DNA of 64,000 bases from the NCBI RefSeq assembly GCF_000265385.1, contig NC_018013.1:1019001-1083000 (forward strand), in the 5' to 3' direction. Both the position numbers and the translations under genes were made by a program. The DNA comes from Aequorivita sublithincola DSM 14238. GTDB lineage: Bacteria > Bacteroidota > Bacteroidia > Flavobacteriales > Flavobacteriaceae. This document shows positions 1 to 8,464 of this stretch, one piece after another. Positions within the stretch are counted from its first letter, which is position 1; each line of letters starts with the position of its first letter. The notes beneath the pieces were generated by a model. The model saw only the letters and a program-made list of their open reading frames with translations. It had not been told where the DNA came from and did no database searches.

Positions 1-1
1 A

Positions 2-3000
2 TCTGAAAACTCAGAATTTGCTCGAAATTGTGCCAAAAACGGAATCATTTTTATAGGCCCAGACCCAAAAGTAATGGATTCTCTTGGCGATAAAATTACT
101 GCGAAAAAGATTGCTGAAAAATGCAATGTTCCTATTATAAAAAGTAACACCAAAAAACTTGATGATTTAAAAATCGCCCTTTCTGAAGCTAAAACTATTG
201 GTTATCCTTTAATGCTCAAAGCAGCTTCAGGTGGCGGCGGACGCGGAATGCGAATCATAAGAACCGCAGATGATCTTAAAAATAATTTTGAATCTGCACG
301 AAGTGAATCCCTCAACGCATTTGGCGATGACACTATGTTTTTAGAAAAATATGTGGAAGATCCAAAACATTTGGAAGTTCAGATTGTAGCAGATAATCAC
401 GGTAATATTCGTCATTTATTTGAGCGGGATTGTTCAGTACAACGCCGCCACCAAAAAGTGGTTGAAGTTGCACCATCTTTTAATGTTTCTAAAAAAGTAA
501 AAGAAGAACTTTATAAATACGCCATCCAAATTGCTGAAGAAGTGCAATATAACAATGTTGGAACGGTAGAATTTTTAGTTGATAAGGAAGATAATGTATT
601 CTTCATCGAAGTAAACCCTCGAATACAAGTTGAACACACCGTTACCGAAATGGTAACGGGAATTGACCTTATAAAAACCCAGATTTTTGTAGCGGGAGGC
701 TATAAACTTTCAGACAGACAGATAAAAATTTACGATCAGGATACACTCGCTACTTACGGTTTTGCAATGCAATGTCGCTTAACTACGGAAGACCCTGAAA
801 ATAATTTCACACCAGATTACGGTACTATTACTACATATCGAAGCGCTTCGGGAATGGGGATTAGATTAGATGAAGGTAGTATTTATCAGTCTTACAGCGT
901 TAGTCCTTTTTTCGATTCTATGCTTGTAAAAGTTTCGGCTCACGGTCGCACTTTAGACGGCGCCGTTCGAAAAATGGTTCGTGCTTTAAGGGAGTTTCGT
1001 ATTCGGGGCGTAAAAACCAATATCCATTTTCTTCACAATGTTATTACGAATGAAACCTTTAGAGATGGAAAGGCTACCGTTAATTTTATAGCGAATACCC
1101 CATCTTTATTTGACATAAAACTTCCGCAGGATAGAACTTCAAAAATTGTAAATTATTTAGGTGAAGTAATTGTAAACGGAAATCCAGACGTAAAAACATT
1201 CGACAAAAATAAAATCTTTAGAACCCCTAAAATTCCAAAGTTCGATGTAGACTCAAAATATCCGAAAGGCACAAAAGATCTCTTAACCGAATTGGGCCCA
1301 GAAAAGTTCTGCGCGTGGCTTAAGGATGAAAAAAAGATTCACTATACAGATACAACCATCCGTGATGCCCATCAATCACTACTCGCAACAAGAATGCGAA
1401 CTTATGATATGCTTGAGGTCGCTGAAAGTTTCGCCAAAAACCATCCCAATACTTTTAGTATAGAAATGTGGGGCGGTGCCACTTTTGACGTTTGTATGCG
1501 TTTCTTAAACGAAAGTCCTTGGACGCGTTTACGTGAGCTTCGCAAGTTAATGCCGAACATACTTTTCCAGATGTTAATTCGTGGTTCCAATGGTGTTGGC
1601 TACAAAGCATATCCCGATAATTTAATTGAAAAATTTATTGAAACTTCATGGGAAAATGGAATTGATATTTTCAGAATATTCGATTCATTAAACTGGGTAA
1701 AAGCAATGGAACCAAGTATCAATTACGTTCGCAACAAAACAGGCGGGATTGCTGAAGTTGCAATCAGCTACACAGGAGATATACTTGATCCAAAGGAAAC
1801 TAAATACACTTTAAAGTATTACACCCAACTAGCAAAAGATCTCGAAAACGCAGGCGCACATATGATTGCCATTAAAGATATGGCAGGTCTATTGAAACCT
1901 TACGCTGCTTCAGAGTTAGTTTTAGCATTGAAGGATACGGTTAAAATTCCTTTACACCTTCATACACACGATACTTCTTCAATTCAATCTGCTACTTATT
2001 TAAAGGCCATTGAAGCCGGAGTTGACGTGGTTGATGTGGCTTTAGGCGGACTTTCTGGGCTAACGTCGCAACCCAATTTCAACTCAATTGTTGAAATGAT
2101 GCGCAACCAACCGCGTGAAAACAAATTCGACATTAATAAATTGAATGAATTTTCAAACTATTGGGAAGACGTTCGCGAAAAGTACTATCCGTTTGAATCT
2201 GGTTTAAAAGCTGGAACCGCGGAAGTGTATCAACACGAAATTCCCGGTGGGCAATATTCAAATTTACGTCCTCAAGCCGAAGCACTTGGTTTAGGCGACC
2301 GTTTTGATGAAGTTAAAAAAATGTACGCGCTCGTAAACAAGATGTTTGGAAACTTGGTAAAAGTTACTCCAAGCTCAAAAGTAGTGGGCGATATGGCCAT
2401 TTTTATGGTTACCAACAATCTCTATCCAGATGATGTTATGAAGCGCGGGGAGGATATTTCGTTCCCCGAATCTGTAATCAATTTCTTTAAAGGAGATTTA
2501 GGACAACCAATGGGCGGCTTTCCAAAGGAACTTCAAAAGATAATTTTGAAAAACAACGAAGCTTATACGGACAGACCAAATGCACATTTGGAACCGATAG
2601 ATTTCGATTCAGAATTTAAAGTTTTCAGCAAAAAATTTCAACAAGGATTTACGCGACCTATAGAATTTGAAGATTTTCTTTCCTATAGTTTATACCCAAG
2701 AGTTTTTGAAGATGCTCACGAAAAATATAAACAATATGGAAATCTTGCCATACTTGCTTCGGAAAACTTCTTCTATGGAATGAAACTTCAGGAAGAAGCC
2801 ATCATTGAGTTAGAACCCGGAAAATCTATTATTGTAAAACTGCTTTCTATCGGAATTCCGAATGAAGACGGAGTGCGTATTGTTTTCTTTTCCGTAAATG
2901 GCGAAAACCGTTTTGTGGAAATTAAAGACAAATCTATAAAGATTGAAAAAGAAGTTCACGTTAAGACAGATTCGCAGGATGCTAACCAATACGGCGCACC

Positions 3001-3193
3001 ATTACAAGGAAGTTTGTATAAAATTTTAGTAAAAAAAGGTCAGGCAATTAAGAAGAACGACCATCTTTTCATTATTGAAGCGATGAAAATGGAAACCACA
3101 ATAACGGCAAATAAAGCCGGAAAGATTAAATCCGTTTCATTAAAACCAGGAACAATGGTTATGAAAGATGATTTGATTTTGACTTTGGAATAA
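2..3193 (+). CDS. pyc: Pyruvate carboxylase, 5'-truncated by the window edge
   Basis: Biotin-dependent carboxylation of pyruvate to oxaloacetate (anaplerosis). The frame is open from base 2, so the true start lies outside the window; about 1,063 residues of a usual ~1,150 are visible. Order: ATP-grasp biotin carboxylase (Gly-rich loop SGGGGRGMR, then FIEVNPRIQVEHTVTE), carboxyltransferase TIM barrel (begins near DTTIRDAHQSLLATRMRT; metal-site HLHTHDT), PC-type linker, and a C-terminal biotinyl domain with the biotin lysine in EAMKMETT (codon near 3086). One chain carrying BC, CT and BCCP is diagnostic of PYC. No terminator hairpin is obvious directly downstream. Confidence 0.97.
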   Translation, partial: SENSEFARNCAKNGIIFIGPDPKVMDSLGDKITAKKIAEKCNVPIIKSNTKKLDDLKIALSEAKTIGYPLMLKAASGGGGRGMRIIRTADDLKNNFESARSESLNAFGDDTMFLEKYVEDPKHLEVQIVADNHGNIRHLFERDCSVQRRHQKVVEVAPSFNVSKKVKEELYKYAIQIAEEVQYNNVGTVEFLVDKEDNVFFIEVNPRIQVEHTVTEMVTGIDLIKTQIFVAGGYKLSDRQIKIYDQDTLATYGFAMQCRLTTEDPENNFTPDYGTITTYRSASGMGIRLDEGSIYQSYSVSPFFDSMLVKVSAHGRTLDGAVRKMVRALREFRIRGVKTNIHFLHNVITNETFRDGKATVNFIANTPSLFDIKLPQDRTSKIVNYLGEVIVNGNPDVKTFDKNKIFRTPKIPKFDVDSKYPKGTKDLLTELGPEKFCAWLKDEKKIHYTDTTIRDAHQSLLATRMRTYDMLEVAESFAKNHPNTFSIEMWGGATFDVCMRFLNESPWTRLRELRKLMPNILFQMLIRGSNGVGYKAYPDNLIEKFIETSWENGIDIFRIFDSLNWVKAMEPSINYVRNKTGGIAEVAISYTGDILDPKETKYTLKYYTQLAKDLENAGAHMIAIKDMAGLLKPYAASELVLALKDTVKIPLHLHTHDTSSIQSATYLKAIEAGVDVVDVALGGLSGLTSQPNFNSIVEMMRNQPRENKFDINKLNEFSNYWEDVREKYYPFESGLKAGTAEVYQHEIPGGQYSNLRPQAEALGLGDRFDEVKKMYALVNKMFGNLVKVTPSSKVVGDMAIFMVTNNLYPDDVMKRGEDISFPESVINFFKGDLGQPMGGFPKELQKIILKNNEAYTDRPNAHLEPIDFDSEFKVFSKKFQQGFTRPIEFEDFLSYSLYPRVFEDAHEKYKQYGNLAILASENFFYGMKLQEEAIIELEPGKSIIVKLLSIGIPNEDGVRIVFFSVNGENRFVEIKDKSIKIEKEVHVKTDSQDANQYGAPLQGSLYKILVKKGQAIKKNDHLFIIEAMKMETTITANKAGKIKSVSLKPGTMVMKDDLILTLE

Positions 3194-3400
3194 GGTTGAA
3201 ATCGAAACTGAAATTGAAGTTGAAGTTGAAAACTTGGCTTCTCAAATTATTCTCTTTTGAACCAATATAAAATCAATTTCAAAAATAATTCTGAATTCAT
3301 AATACTGAATTATTATAAGTCTTATGTCTTATGTCTTTCAGTCCCGAGACTTCGGGACGGTCTTACGTCTATTTTCATAATAAAATATATTTCCCACCCC

Positions 3401-3430
3401 TTGCTTTTCAAATAAATAACATTACATTTG
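3401..3430 (+). promoter_or_regulatory. Bacteroidota-type promoter of the rplM operon
   Basis: TTG at 3401-3403 and TACATTTG at 3423-3430 are separated by 19 bp. This matches the Bacteroidota -33/-7 consensus (TTTG or TTG, then TAnnTTTG). Transcription would begin near the following CACCC, i.e. at the start of the leader structure. Confidence 0.7.
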
Positions 3431-3467
3431 CACCCCTCTTAGACAAAATTCGTTTTGTTAAAGGGTG
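3431..3467 (+). promoter_or_regulatory. Structured 5' leader of rplM (candidate L13 autoregulatory leader)
   Basis: An outer stem pairs CACCC (3431-3435) with GGGTG (3463-3467). It encloses a perfect 6-bp stem ACAAAA/TTTTGT (3443-3448 and 3453-3458) closed by a TTCG tetraloop. It lies immediately downstream of the -7 box and 37 bp before rplM. r-protein leaders upstream of L13 have been proposed for Bacteroidia; identity with that family is inference. Confidence 0.55.
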
Positions 3468-3504
3468 AGAAAACAATGAATTATTAACAATTGACAAAGA
3501 CTAA

Positions 3505-3960
3505 ATGGATACATTAAGTTACAAAACAGTATCTGCCAATAAGGCAACCGTTGTAAAAGAATGGTTACTGGTAGATGCGGACGGGCAAACATTGGGTCGT
3601 CTTGCAAGCGAAGTTGCTAAAGTACTTCGCGGTAAGCACAAACCAAGTTTCACCCCTCACGTAGATTGCGGTGACAACGTAATTATTATTAATGCTAGTA
3701 ACATAAACCTTACTGGTAACAAATGGGCCGACAAAACCTACATTCGCCACACAGGATATCCTGGTGGACAACGTAGCCTTACAGCTACAGAATTGTACAA
3801 AAAAGACCCTTCAAGACTTGTTGAAAAAGCTGTAAAAGGAATGCTTCCAAAAAATAAATTGGGCGCAGAATTGTTCAGAAACCTAAAAGTGTATGCAGAT
3901 GCAAACCACGGACAGGAAGCACAAAAACCTAGAGCTATAAACTTTAACGACAACAAGTAA
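3505..3960 (+). CDS. rplM: 50S ribosomal protein L13
   Basis: Component of the large ribosomal subunit. The 151-residue protein has the L13 fold signature: [19 protein letters not shown] near residues 20-38, then the conserved block around [17 protein letters not shown] and [15 protein letters not shown]. Length is normal for Bacteroidota. Its stop overlaps the rpsI start by one base (TAATG at 3958-3962), so the two are translationally linked in the universal L13-S9 pair. Preceded by a consensus promoter and a structured leader. Confidence 0.98.
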   Translation: MDTLSYKTVSANKATVVKEWLLVDADGQTLGRLASEVAKVLRGKHKPSFTPHVDCGDNVIIINASNINLTGNKWADKTYIRHTGYPGGQRSLTATELYKKDPSRLVEKAVKGMLPKNKLGAELFRNLKVYADANHGQEAQKPRAINFNDNK

Positions 3961-4346
3961 TGGAGACAATTCACAAAATAGGCAGAAGAAAAACCGCTGT
4001 TGCACGTGTTTACCTTAAAGAAGGTAAAGGAAACATCACAATCAACAAGCGTGAGTTTGAAAATTACTTTCCTACTGGAACACTTCAGTATAAAGTAAAA
4101 CAACCTTTAGTACTTACAGAAAACGAAACTACTTTCGACATTACAGTAAACGTATTCGGCGGTGGAATTACAGGACAAGCAGAAGCTATTCGTCTTGCAA
4201 TTTCTAGAGCTATGTGTACATTGAATGACGAAAATCGTGGAATCTTAAAGCCAGAAGGTTTACTTACAAGAGATCCAAGAATGGTAGAGCGTAAGAAATT
4301 CGGACAGAAGAAAGCTCGTAAGAAATTCCAATTCTCTAAACGTTAA
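3960..4346 (+). CDS. rpsI: 30S ribosomal protein S9
   Basis: Small-subunit protein whose C-terminal tail reaches the P site. The 128 residues start with the typical IGRRKTAVARVYLKEGKG and end with the basic tail KKFGQKKARKKFQFSKR that contacts P-site tRNA. It starts inside the rplM stop codon, so the pair is one transcription unit. Full length, no anomaly. Confidence 0.98.
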   Translation: METIHKIGRRKTAVARVYLKEGKGNITINKREFENYFPTGTLQYKVKQPLVLTENETTFDITVNVFGGGITGQAEAIRLAISRAMCTLNDENRGILKPEGLLTRDPRMVERKKFGQKKARKKFQFSKR

Positions 4347-4370
4347 TATTTCGACTTCGCTCAGTAACCT

Positions 4371-4575
4371 TAGTTTTGAGCGTTTGTTGAAAATTACGAT
4401 ACTCAACTCGATTGGGTATTCCACTTGGGATGCCCAATTACAGTTGAAAAGTTCATATTCATTATTAATAATTAAGCTGTTAACCCGAAAAATTCGGGTG
4501 TTAGTTTAGCATCTAAACCAAATTCATATTTCGAAGCGGTTGCTATCCTTTCACAGAACGTAAACTAAAACAAAA
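4371..4575 (+). promoter_or_regulatory. Upstream region and leader of rpsB
   Basis: TAGTTTTG at 4371-4378 fits the -7 consensus TAnnTTTG, but I see no convincing -33 element. Downstream is a perfect 7-bp hairpin ACCCGAA/TTCGGGT (4483-4489 and 4493-4499), and a small TTTAG-CAT-CTAAA hairpin follows. S2 is autoregulated through its leader in several bacteria; that this leader does so is inference. Confidence 0.35.
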
Positions 4576-5466
4576 ATGGCAAAAAAAGTAGTCGTAAAAG
4601 ACTTATTAGAAGCAGGTGTGCATTTTGGCCACCTAACCCGTAAATGGAACCCGAACATGGCACCGTATATCTATATGGAGCGCAACGGGATCCACATTAT
4701 CAACCTATACAAAACTGCTGCAAAGATTGAAGAGGCTACTGAAGCCCTTAAGAAAATTTCAGCTAGTGGTCGCAAAATTCTTTTTGTAGCTACCAAAAAA
4801 CAAGCAAAAGACATAGTTGCTGAAAAAGCGAAAGCTGCAAACATGCCCTACATCACAGAAAGGTGGCCTGGTGGTATGCTAACCAACTTTGTAACTATCC
4901 GTAAAGCCGTTAAGAAAATGGCTACTATTGATAGAATGAAGCAAGATGGTACTTTCATGACTCTTTCAAAGAAAGAGCGTTTGGCAGTAGATCGTCTTCG
5001 TGCTAAATTGGAAAAGAACTTAGGTTCTATTTCAGATATGAGCCGTCTTCCTGCAGCACTTTTTGTTGTAGATACAACTCGTGAGCACATTGCAGTTGCT
5101 GAAGCATTAAAATTGAACATTCCAATCTTCGCAATGGTAGATACTAACAGTGACCCACGTGTTATTGATTACACAATTCCATCAAACGATGATGCTTCAA
5201 AATCTATTGAAGCAATTATGAGTTTTGTTTCAGAAGCTGTTATTGAAGGTCTTTCAGAAAGAAAATCTGGAGGAGACGATAGCGATGATGAAGAAGGAAT
5301 GGAGAAAAAGGCGAAAGCGCCTAGAAAAGACAAAGAAGCAAGACCAGCTAAGAAAGAAAAAGCTGAAGTTCCTTCAACAGACGAAGAAGACGTAAAAGAT
5401 ATGAAAGAGGCTCAAGAGCCTGTACGTCAGAAATCGAAAAAAGAAGTTCTTAAAGAAGAAGAATAA
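4576..5466 (+). CDS. rpsB: 30S ribosomal protein S2 with long charged tail
   Basis: Small-subunit assembly protein S2. Residues 1-~225 carry the family core: LLEAGVHFGHLTRKWNPNMAPYIYMERNGIHIINL at the start, RWPGGMLTNF in the middle, and VDTNSDPRVIDYTIPSNDDA near the end of the fold. Residues ~226-296 are a low-complexity tail rich in Lys, Glu and Asp, seen in flavobacterial S2 but absent in Escherichia coli. Followed by tsf, the conserved rpsB-tsf order, with a 99-bp gap that holds a hairpin. Confidence 0.98.
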   Translation: MAKKVVVKDLLEAGVHFGHLTRKWNPNMAPYIYMERNGIHIINLYKTAAKIEEATEALKKISASGRKILFVATKKQAKDIVAEKAKAANMPYITERWPGGMLTNFVTIRKAVKKMATIDRMKQDGTFMTLSKKERLAVDRLRAKLEKNLGSISDMSRLPAALFVVDTTREHIAVAEALKLNIPIFAMVDTNSDPRVIDYTIPSNDDASKSIEAIMSFVSEAVIEGLSERKSGGDDSDDEEGMEKKAKAPRKDKEARPAKKEKAEVPSTDEEDVKDMKEAQEPVRQKSKKEVLKEEE

Positions 5467-5488
5467 TAACAACGATATCTTTAAAAGT

Positions 5489-5540
5489 AAAAGTCGTTTG
5501 GTTCTTTTCTTCATTGAAAATAATTTGAACGACTTTTTTA
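5489..5540 (+). terminator. Hairpin between rpsB and tsf (attenuator or partial terminator)
   Basis: Perfect 10-bp stem AAAAGTCGTT (5489-5498) with AACGACTTTT (5528-5537), loop 29 nt, followed by a short T run. It sits between two genes normally co-expressed, so it may cap the rpsB mRNA and reduce read-through into tsf. Confidence 0.45.
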
Positions 5541-5565
5541 ATATTAAACTTAAAATTTTATAACA

Positions 5566-6531
5566 ATGGCAAACATAACAGCCGCAGAAGTAAATAAACT
5601 TAGACAAGCTACCGGAGCTGGAATGATGGACTGTAAAAAGGCATTAGTAGAAGCAGAAGGCAACATGGAAGAAGCAATCTCGATCCTTAGAAAAAAAGGA
5701 CAAAAAATTGCTGAAAAAAGAGCAGACCGCGATTCAAGCGAAGGTGTTGCAACGGCTTTAGTGAATAGCGATAACACAAAAGGTGTGGCTATTTCATTAA
5801 ACTGTGAGACAGATTTCGTTGCAAAAAACGACTCTTATGTAGAAATGGCAAATAAAATGGCCGAAGTTGCTTTGAAAACATCTTCAAAAGAAGAATTTTT
5901 GGCTTCAGATTTCGGTGGAATGACTATTGCTGAAAAACTAACAGAACAAACAGGTGTTATTGGCGAGAAAATAGAAATTGGTGGTTTCGAAATATTGGAA
6001 GCTCCATTTGTAGGTTCTTACGTTCACGTTAACAAAATTGCTGCCTTAACAGGTCTTTCTAAAAAAGTTGACAATGCTGAGGAATTAACAAAAGACGTTT
6101 CTATGCAAGTTGCATCTATGGGTGCTTCTACGCTTTCTTACAAAGATTTTGACGCAGATTTCGTAGCTTCAGAAACTGAGGCAAGAATCGCTGTTATTGA
6201 AAAAGATAACATCGAGTTGGGTCGTTTGGGTAAAACACTTAAAAACGTACCAAAATACATTTCTAGAGCACAATTAACGCCAGAAATTATGGCTCAAGCT
6301 GAAGCGGATGCAAAAGCTGAATTGAAAGCTGAAGGCAAACCAGAGCAAATCTGGGACAAAATCCTTCCAGGAAAAATTGAGCGTTTCATTAGTGATAACA
6401 CTACAATGGATCACGAAAAAGCATTGCTTGACCAAAACTTCATTAAAGACGACAAAAAGAATGTTGCAGATTACGTAAAATCGTATGGTGATGTTGAAGT
6501 TGTTGGCTTTAAGAGAGTTTCTTTAGCGTAA
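5566..6531 (+). CDS. tsf: Elongation factor Ts
   Basis: Nucleotide exchange factor for EF-Tu in the cytoplasm. The N-terminal UBA-like domain (AAEVNKLRQATGAGMMDCKKALVEAEGNMEEAI) and the TDFVAKN motif near residue 82 that contacts EF-Tu are intact. At 321 residues it is longer than E. coli EF-Ts, as usual in Flavobacteriia, with two dimerisation-type repeats in the C-terminal half. A strong terminator follows. Confidence 0.97.
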   Translation: MANITAAEVNKLRQATGAGMMDCKKALVEAEGNMEEAISILRKKGQKIAEKRADRDSSEGVATALVNSDNTKGVAISLNCETDFVAKNDSYVEMANKMAEVALKTSSKEEFLASDFGGMTIAEKLTEQTGVIGEKIEIGGFEILEAPFVGSYVHVNKIAALTGLSKKVDNAEELTKDVSMQVASMGASTLSYKDFDADFVASETEARIAVIEKDNIELGRLGKTLKNVPKYISRAQLTPEIMAQAEADAKAELKAEGKPEQIWDKILPGKIERFISDNTTMDHEKALLDQNFIKDDKKNVADYVKSYGDVEVVGFKRVSLA

Positions 6532-6554
6532 GCTTTTACAACTATTTTAAACAG

Positions 6555-6589
6555 AAAGAGGCTGAATTAATTTTCAGCCTCTTTTTTTT
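6555..6589 (+). terminator. Rho-independent terminator of tsf
   Basis: A 12-bp perfect stem (AAAGAGGCTGAA at 6555-6566 with TTCAGCCTCTTT at 6573-6584), 6-nt loop and an 8-T run to 6589, starting 24 bp after the tsf stop. Confidence 0.9.
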
Positions 6590-6657
6590 GTGGGGTTTGA
6601 TTACCACGAATGCACGAATTTTATTTAGTTTTATGGAAGAAAGCGGAATGTTGTATT

Positions 6658-6948
6658 GTAAATGCGGATGAAAGATTTGTTAATGCGGAAAGGATAATTG
6701 TTAACGCTACCCGAATAATTGTTAAAGTGGACGTGAAACTATAAATGGCGACCGCAAGATTTGTTAATGCGGTCGCCATTAGTTAAAAAGTGTAAGCTAT
6801 ATTAGTTAAAGCGCTTGCGACAATTGTTAAAACAGAAGCGATATGTATAAAAGTTGCAGCTAGTATATAAAAAGAGGTTGCTAAAAGAATAAACATTCTA
6901 TTTTGTAGCTGTGCTTTGGAACCATATATTGCTTGCGCTGTAGCAAGT
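6658..6948. repeat. Degenerate 21-bp (7-codon) tandem repeat array
   Basis: The core GTTAA recurs at 6679, 6700, 6721, 6763, 6782, 6805 and 6826: spacings 21, 21, 42, 19, 23 and 21, total 147 = 7 x 21, so phase is recovered after each slip. Read on the + strand in the frame of 6679 the units give heptads such as VNAERII, VNATRII, VKVDVKL, VNAVAIS, VKALATI and IKVAASI. In-frame stops occur at 6742, 6784, 6793 and 6868, so no single protein is made. Periodicity fades toward the stop of the convergent gene ending at 6949. Function unknown: decayed gene or non-coding minisatellite. Confidence 0.7.
6744..6780. repeat. 12-bp perfect inverted repeat inside the 21-bp array
   Basis: AATGGCGACCGC (6744-6755) and GCGGTCGCCATT (6769-6780) flank a 13-nt loop that holds one copy of the repeat core. 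The stem is far GC-richer than its surroundings. Confidence 0.7.
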
Positions 6949-7683
6949 TTAATCTTTTTCGTTCTTAAATTTTATGCTTTTTATTTGATTGTATTCTGGA
7001 CTGGTGGCTCCGAAAACAGACTTGACGTATTTTTTTACGTCTAGGGCGGTATCAACCAGACCTGTGTTATCATTGTAAATGATTCTATTTCTTTCCAGAC
7101 GCGCGTTGCTGACGGCGGTATATGCTGTGGCAACTTGGTTGTTTTTGACCCTTAGATCCTGAGCCTTAATTTCAAGGGTTGCTATTTGCAATTCGGTTTC
7201 GTTTGGGGCGTAACTTGGTTCTGTACTTAAGACCGATATAAGACCCTCAAAGTGCTGGATTAGCTGATCATATGACTGCTGGCTGGTGCTAATTTTTTTA
7301 GGAGCAGGTTGATTTGGATCTTGGGATTCTTCTTCTTTTTTTGAGGCTCGTTGCCCCTGCAACTTTCGGTTGAAGCCTTTTGCATCGTCTATTTTTTCTT
7401 GGCTTGCGTTTGTTGCCTCTAAGGCATTAACAAGACGGGTGCTAAAATGACGTAAGTTAGCAAAAGCTTCTACTCTGCTATTTATGGCATCATTATATGC
7501 TGTGTTTTGGTTAATTACATTTTGGAGACTGGTGGTTGCTGTGGTGTGCAGGACTGTGAGTTGTGTTGCGGTTAAATTATTTTTTGATGGGTTGTAACTT
7601 GGGCCATAGCCTTCTACAAAGACGATGAGGTCTTGGAAGTTCGCTACATTTTTAGCATGGCCTACTTCTGATTTTGATGCCAT
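6949..7683 (-). CDS. Unknown helical protein with an internal duplication
   Basis: No family recognised. The 244-residue protein has no signal peptide or membrane segment and is predicted mostly helical. Residues ~14-110 and ~135-244 look like two copies of one module: DLIVFVEGYGPSYNPSKNNL matches QLIQHFEGLIS...EPSYAPNETEL, each followed by a long helix pair with repeated Asn/Ala (NQNTAYNDAINSR versus NQVATAYTAVSNAR). A charged, Pro-containing linker (KKEEESQDPNQPAPKK) joins them. Its stop abuts the 21-bp repeat array. Likely monocistronic. Confidence 0.75.
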   Translation of the reverse strand: MASKSEVGHAKNVANFQDLIVFVEGYGPSYNPSKNNLTATQLTVLHTTATTSLQNVINQNTAYNDAINSRVEAFANLRHFSTRLVNALEATNASQEKIDDAKGFNRKLQGQRASKKEEESQDPNQPAPKKISTSQQSYDQLIQHFEGLISVLSTEPSYAPNETELQIATLEIKAQDLRVKNNQVATAYTAVSNARLERNRIIYNDNTGLVDTALDVKKYVKSVFGATSPEYNQIKSIKFKNEKD

Positions 7684-7750
7684 AGTTTTGGGTTTTAAGG
7701 ATTAAATGTGAGTTTTTTAGTATGTGAATAGGTGAATAGGTGAATTTGTC

Positions 7751-8461
7751 TTATTCTTTTATAAACTTTTTAACTGTTGAATTTCCTTTTTCATCTTCAA
7801 TATTTAAAAAGTAAATACCGCTGGAAAGATTTGATACATTAACGGTAGTTTCTTTTTCAAAGTCCAAAGTTTGAGTACTTATAAGTTTTCCTTCAATGTT
7901 GAAGATTTTAAGGTTTAGGTTTCCGACGTTGTTTTTTGAATTTAAAAAGAGTTCGTTTTTTACAGGATTTGGAAAAATTGAGAACCTGTAATTCTGTAAT
8001 TCACTAACACTTAATGGGGCGTCGCCATAAATAGCTTGATTACCATCTTTATTTGTTATGGTTAAACTTTTAGTATTAGTTCCTACTTCAATTTGGTAGT
8101 CAAAGAGTCCTGGTACTTGTTGCGCATTGAAAAAGGCATTAAAATAAAGAATTTGATATTGCTGATTATCTTGATCTATGCAGTCTGTACCAAACTGAAT
8201 GAACTCTATAACACTAAAAGTATTTTCTACTGTACTAAATTCGATAACAGTAGCTAGTAATGGAGCACAAACTTGAGTGGAAAATTGATTAATAGAAATA
8301 TCTAATGGAATATTATTTACCTCACTGTTATTTGGCGGGAAATTATCTTGACCATTAATAATAACATTTTGTAAGTACCAAGTATTTTCAAAAAGTTGAG
8401 GGTCTTGAGCAAAAGATATTGCGGTAAGATTGAATATGAGTATGTATATTAAGGTTTTCAT
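7751..8461 (-). CDS. Small secreted protein with T9SS type A sorting domain (copy 2)
   Basis: 236 residues. It has an N-terminal signal peptide (ILIFNLTAISFAQ, cleavage after SFA), a middle domain of unknown function beginning NTWYLQNVIINGQDNFPPN, and a C-terminal ~70-residue T9SS sorting domain (FSIFPNPVKNEL ... GIYFLNIED ... KKFIKE). The T9SS exports such proteins through the outer membrane. It lies 3 bp after a paralogue of identical length, clearly a tandem duplication; signal peptide and sorting domain are most alike, the middle has diverged. The WYLQ/NNSE core vaguely resembles META/HslJ-like secreted domains (inference). Confidence 0.9.
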   Translation of the reverse strand: MKTLIYILIFNLTAISFAQDPQLFENTWYLQNVIINGQDNFPPNNSEVNNIPLDISINQFSTQVCAPLLATVIEFSTVENTFSVIEFIQFGTDCIDQDNQQYQILYFNAFFNAQQVPGLFDYQIEVGTNTKSLTITNKDGNQAIYGDAPLSVSELQNYRFSIFPNPVKNELFLNSKNNVGNLNLKIFNIEGKLISTQTLDFEKETTVNVSNLSSGIYFLNIEDEKGNSTVKKFIKE

Positions 8462-8464
8462 AAG

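Noticed and set aside
3738..4103. Open frame antisense to rplM/rpsI (121 codons)
   Set aside because: Shadow of two well-identified ribosomal protein genes; no independent signal.
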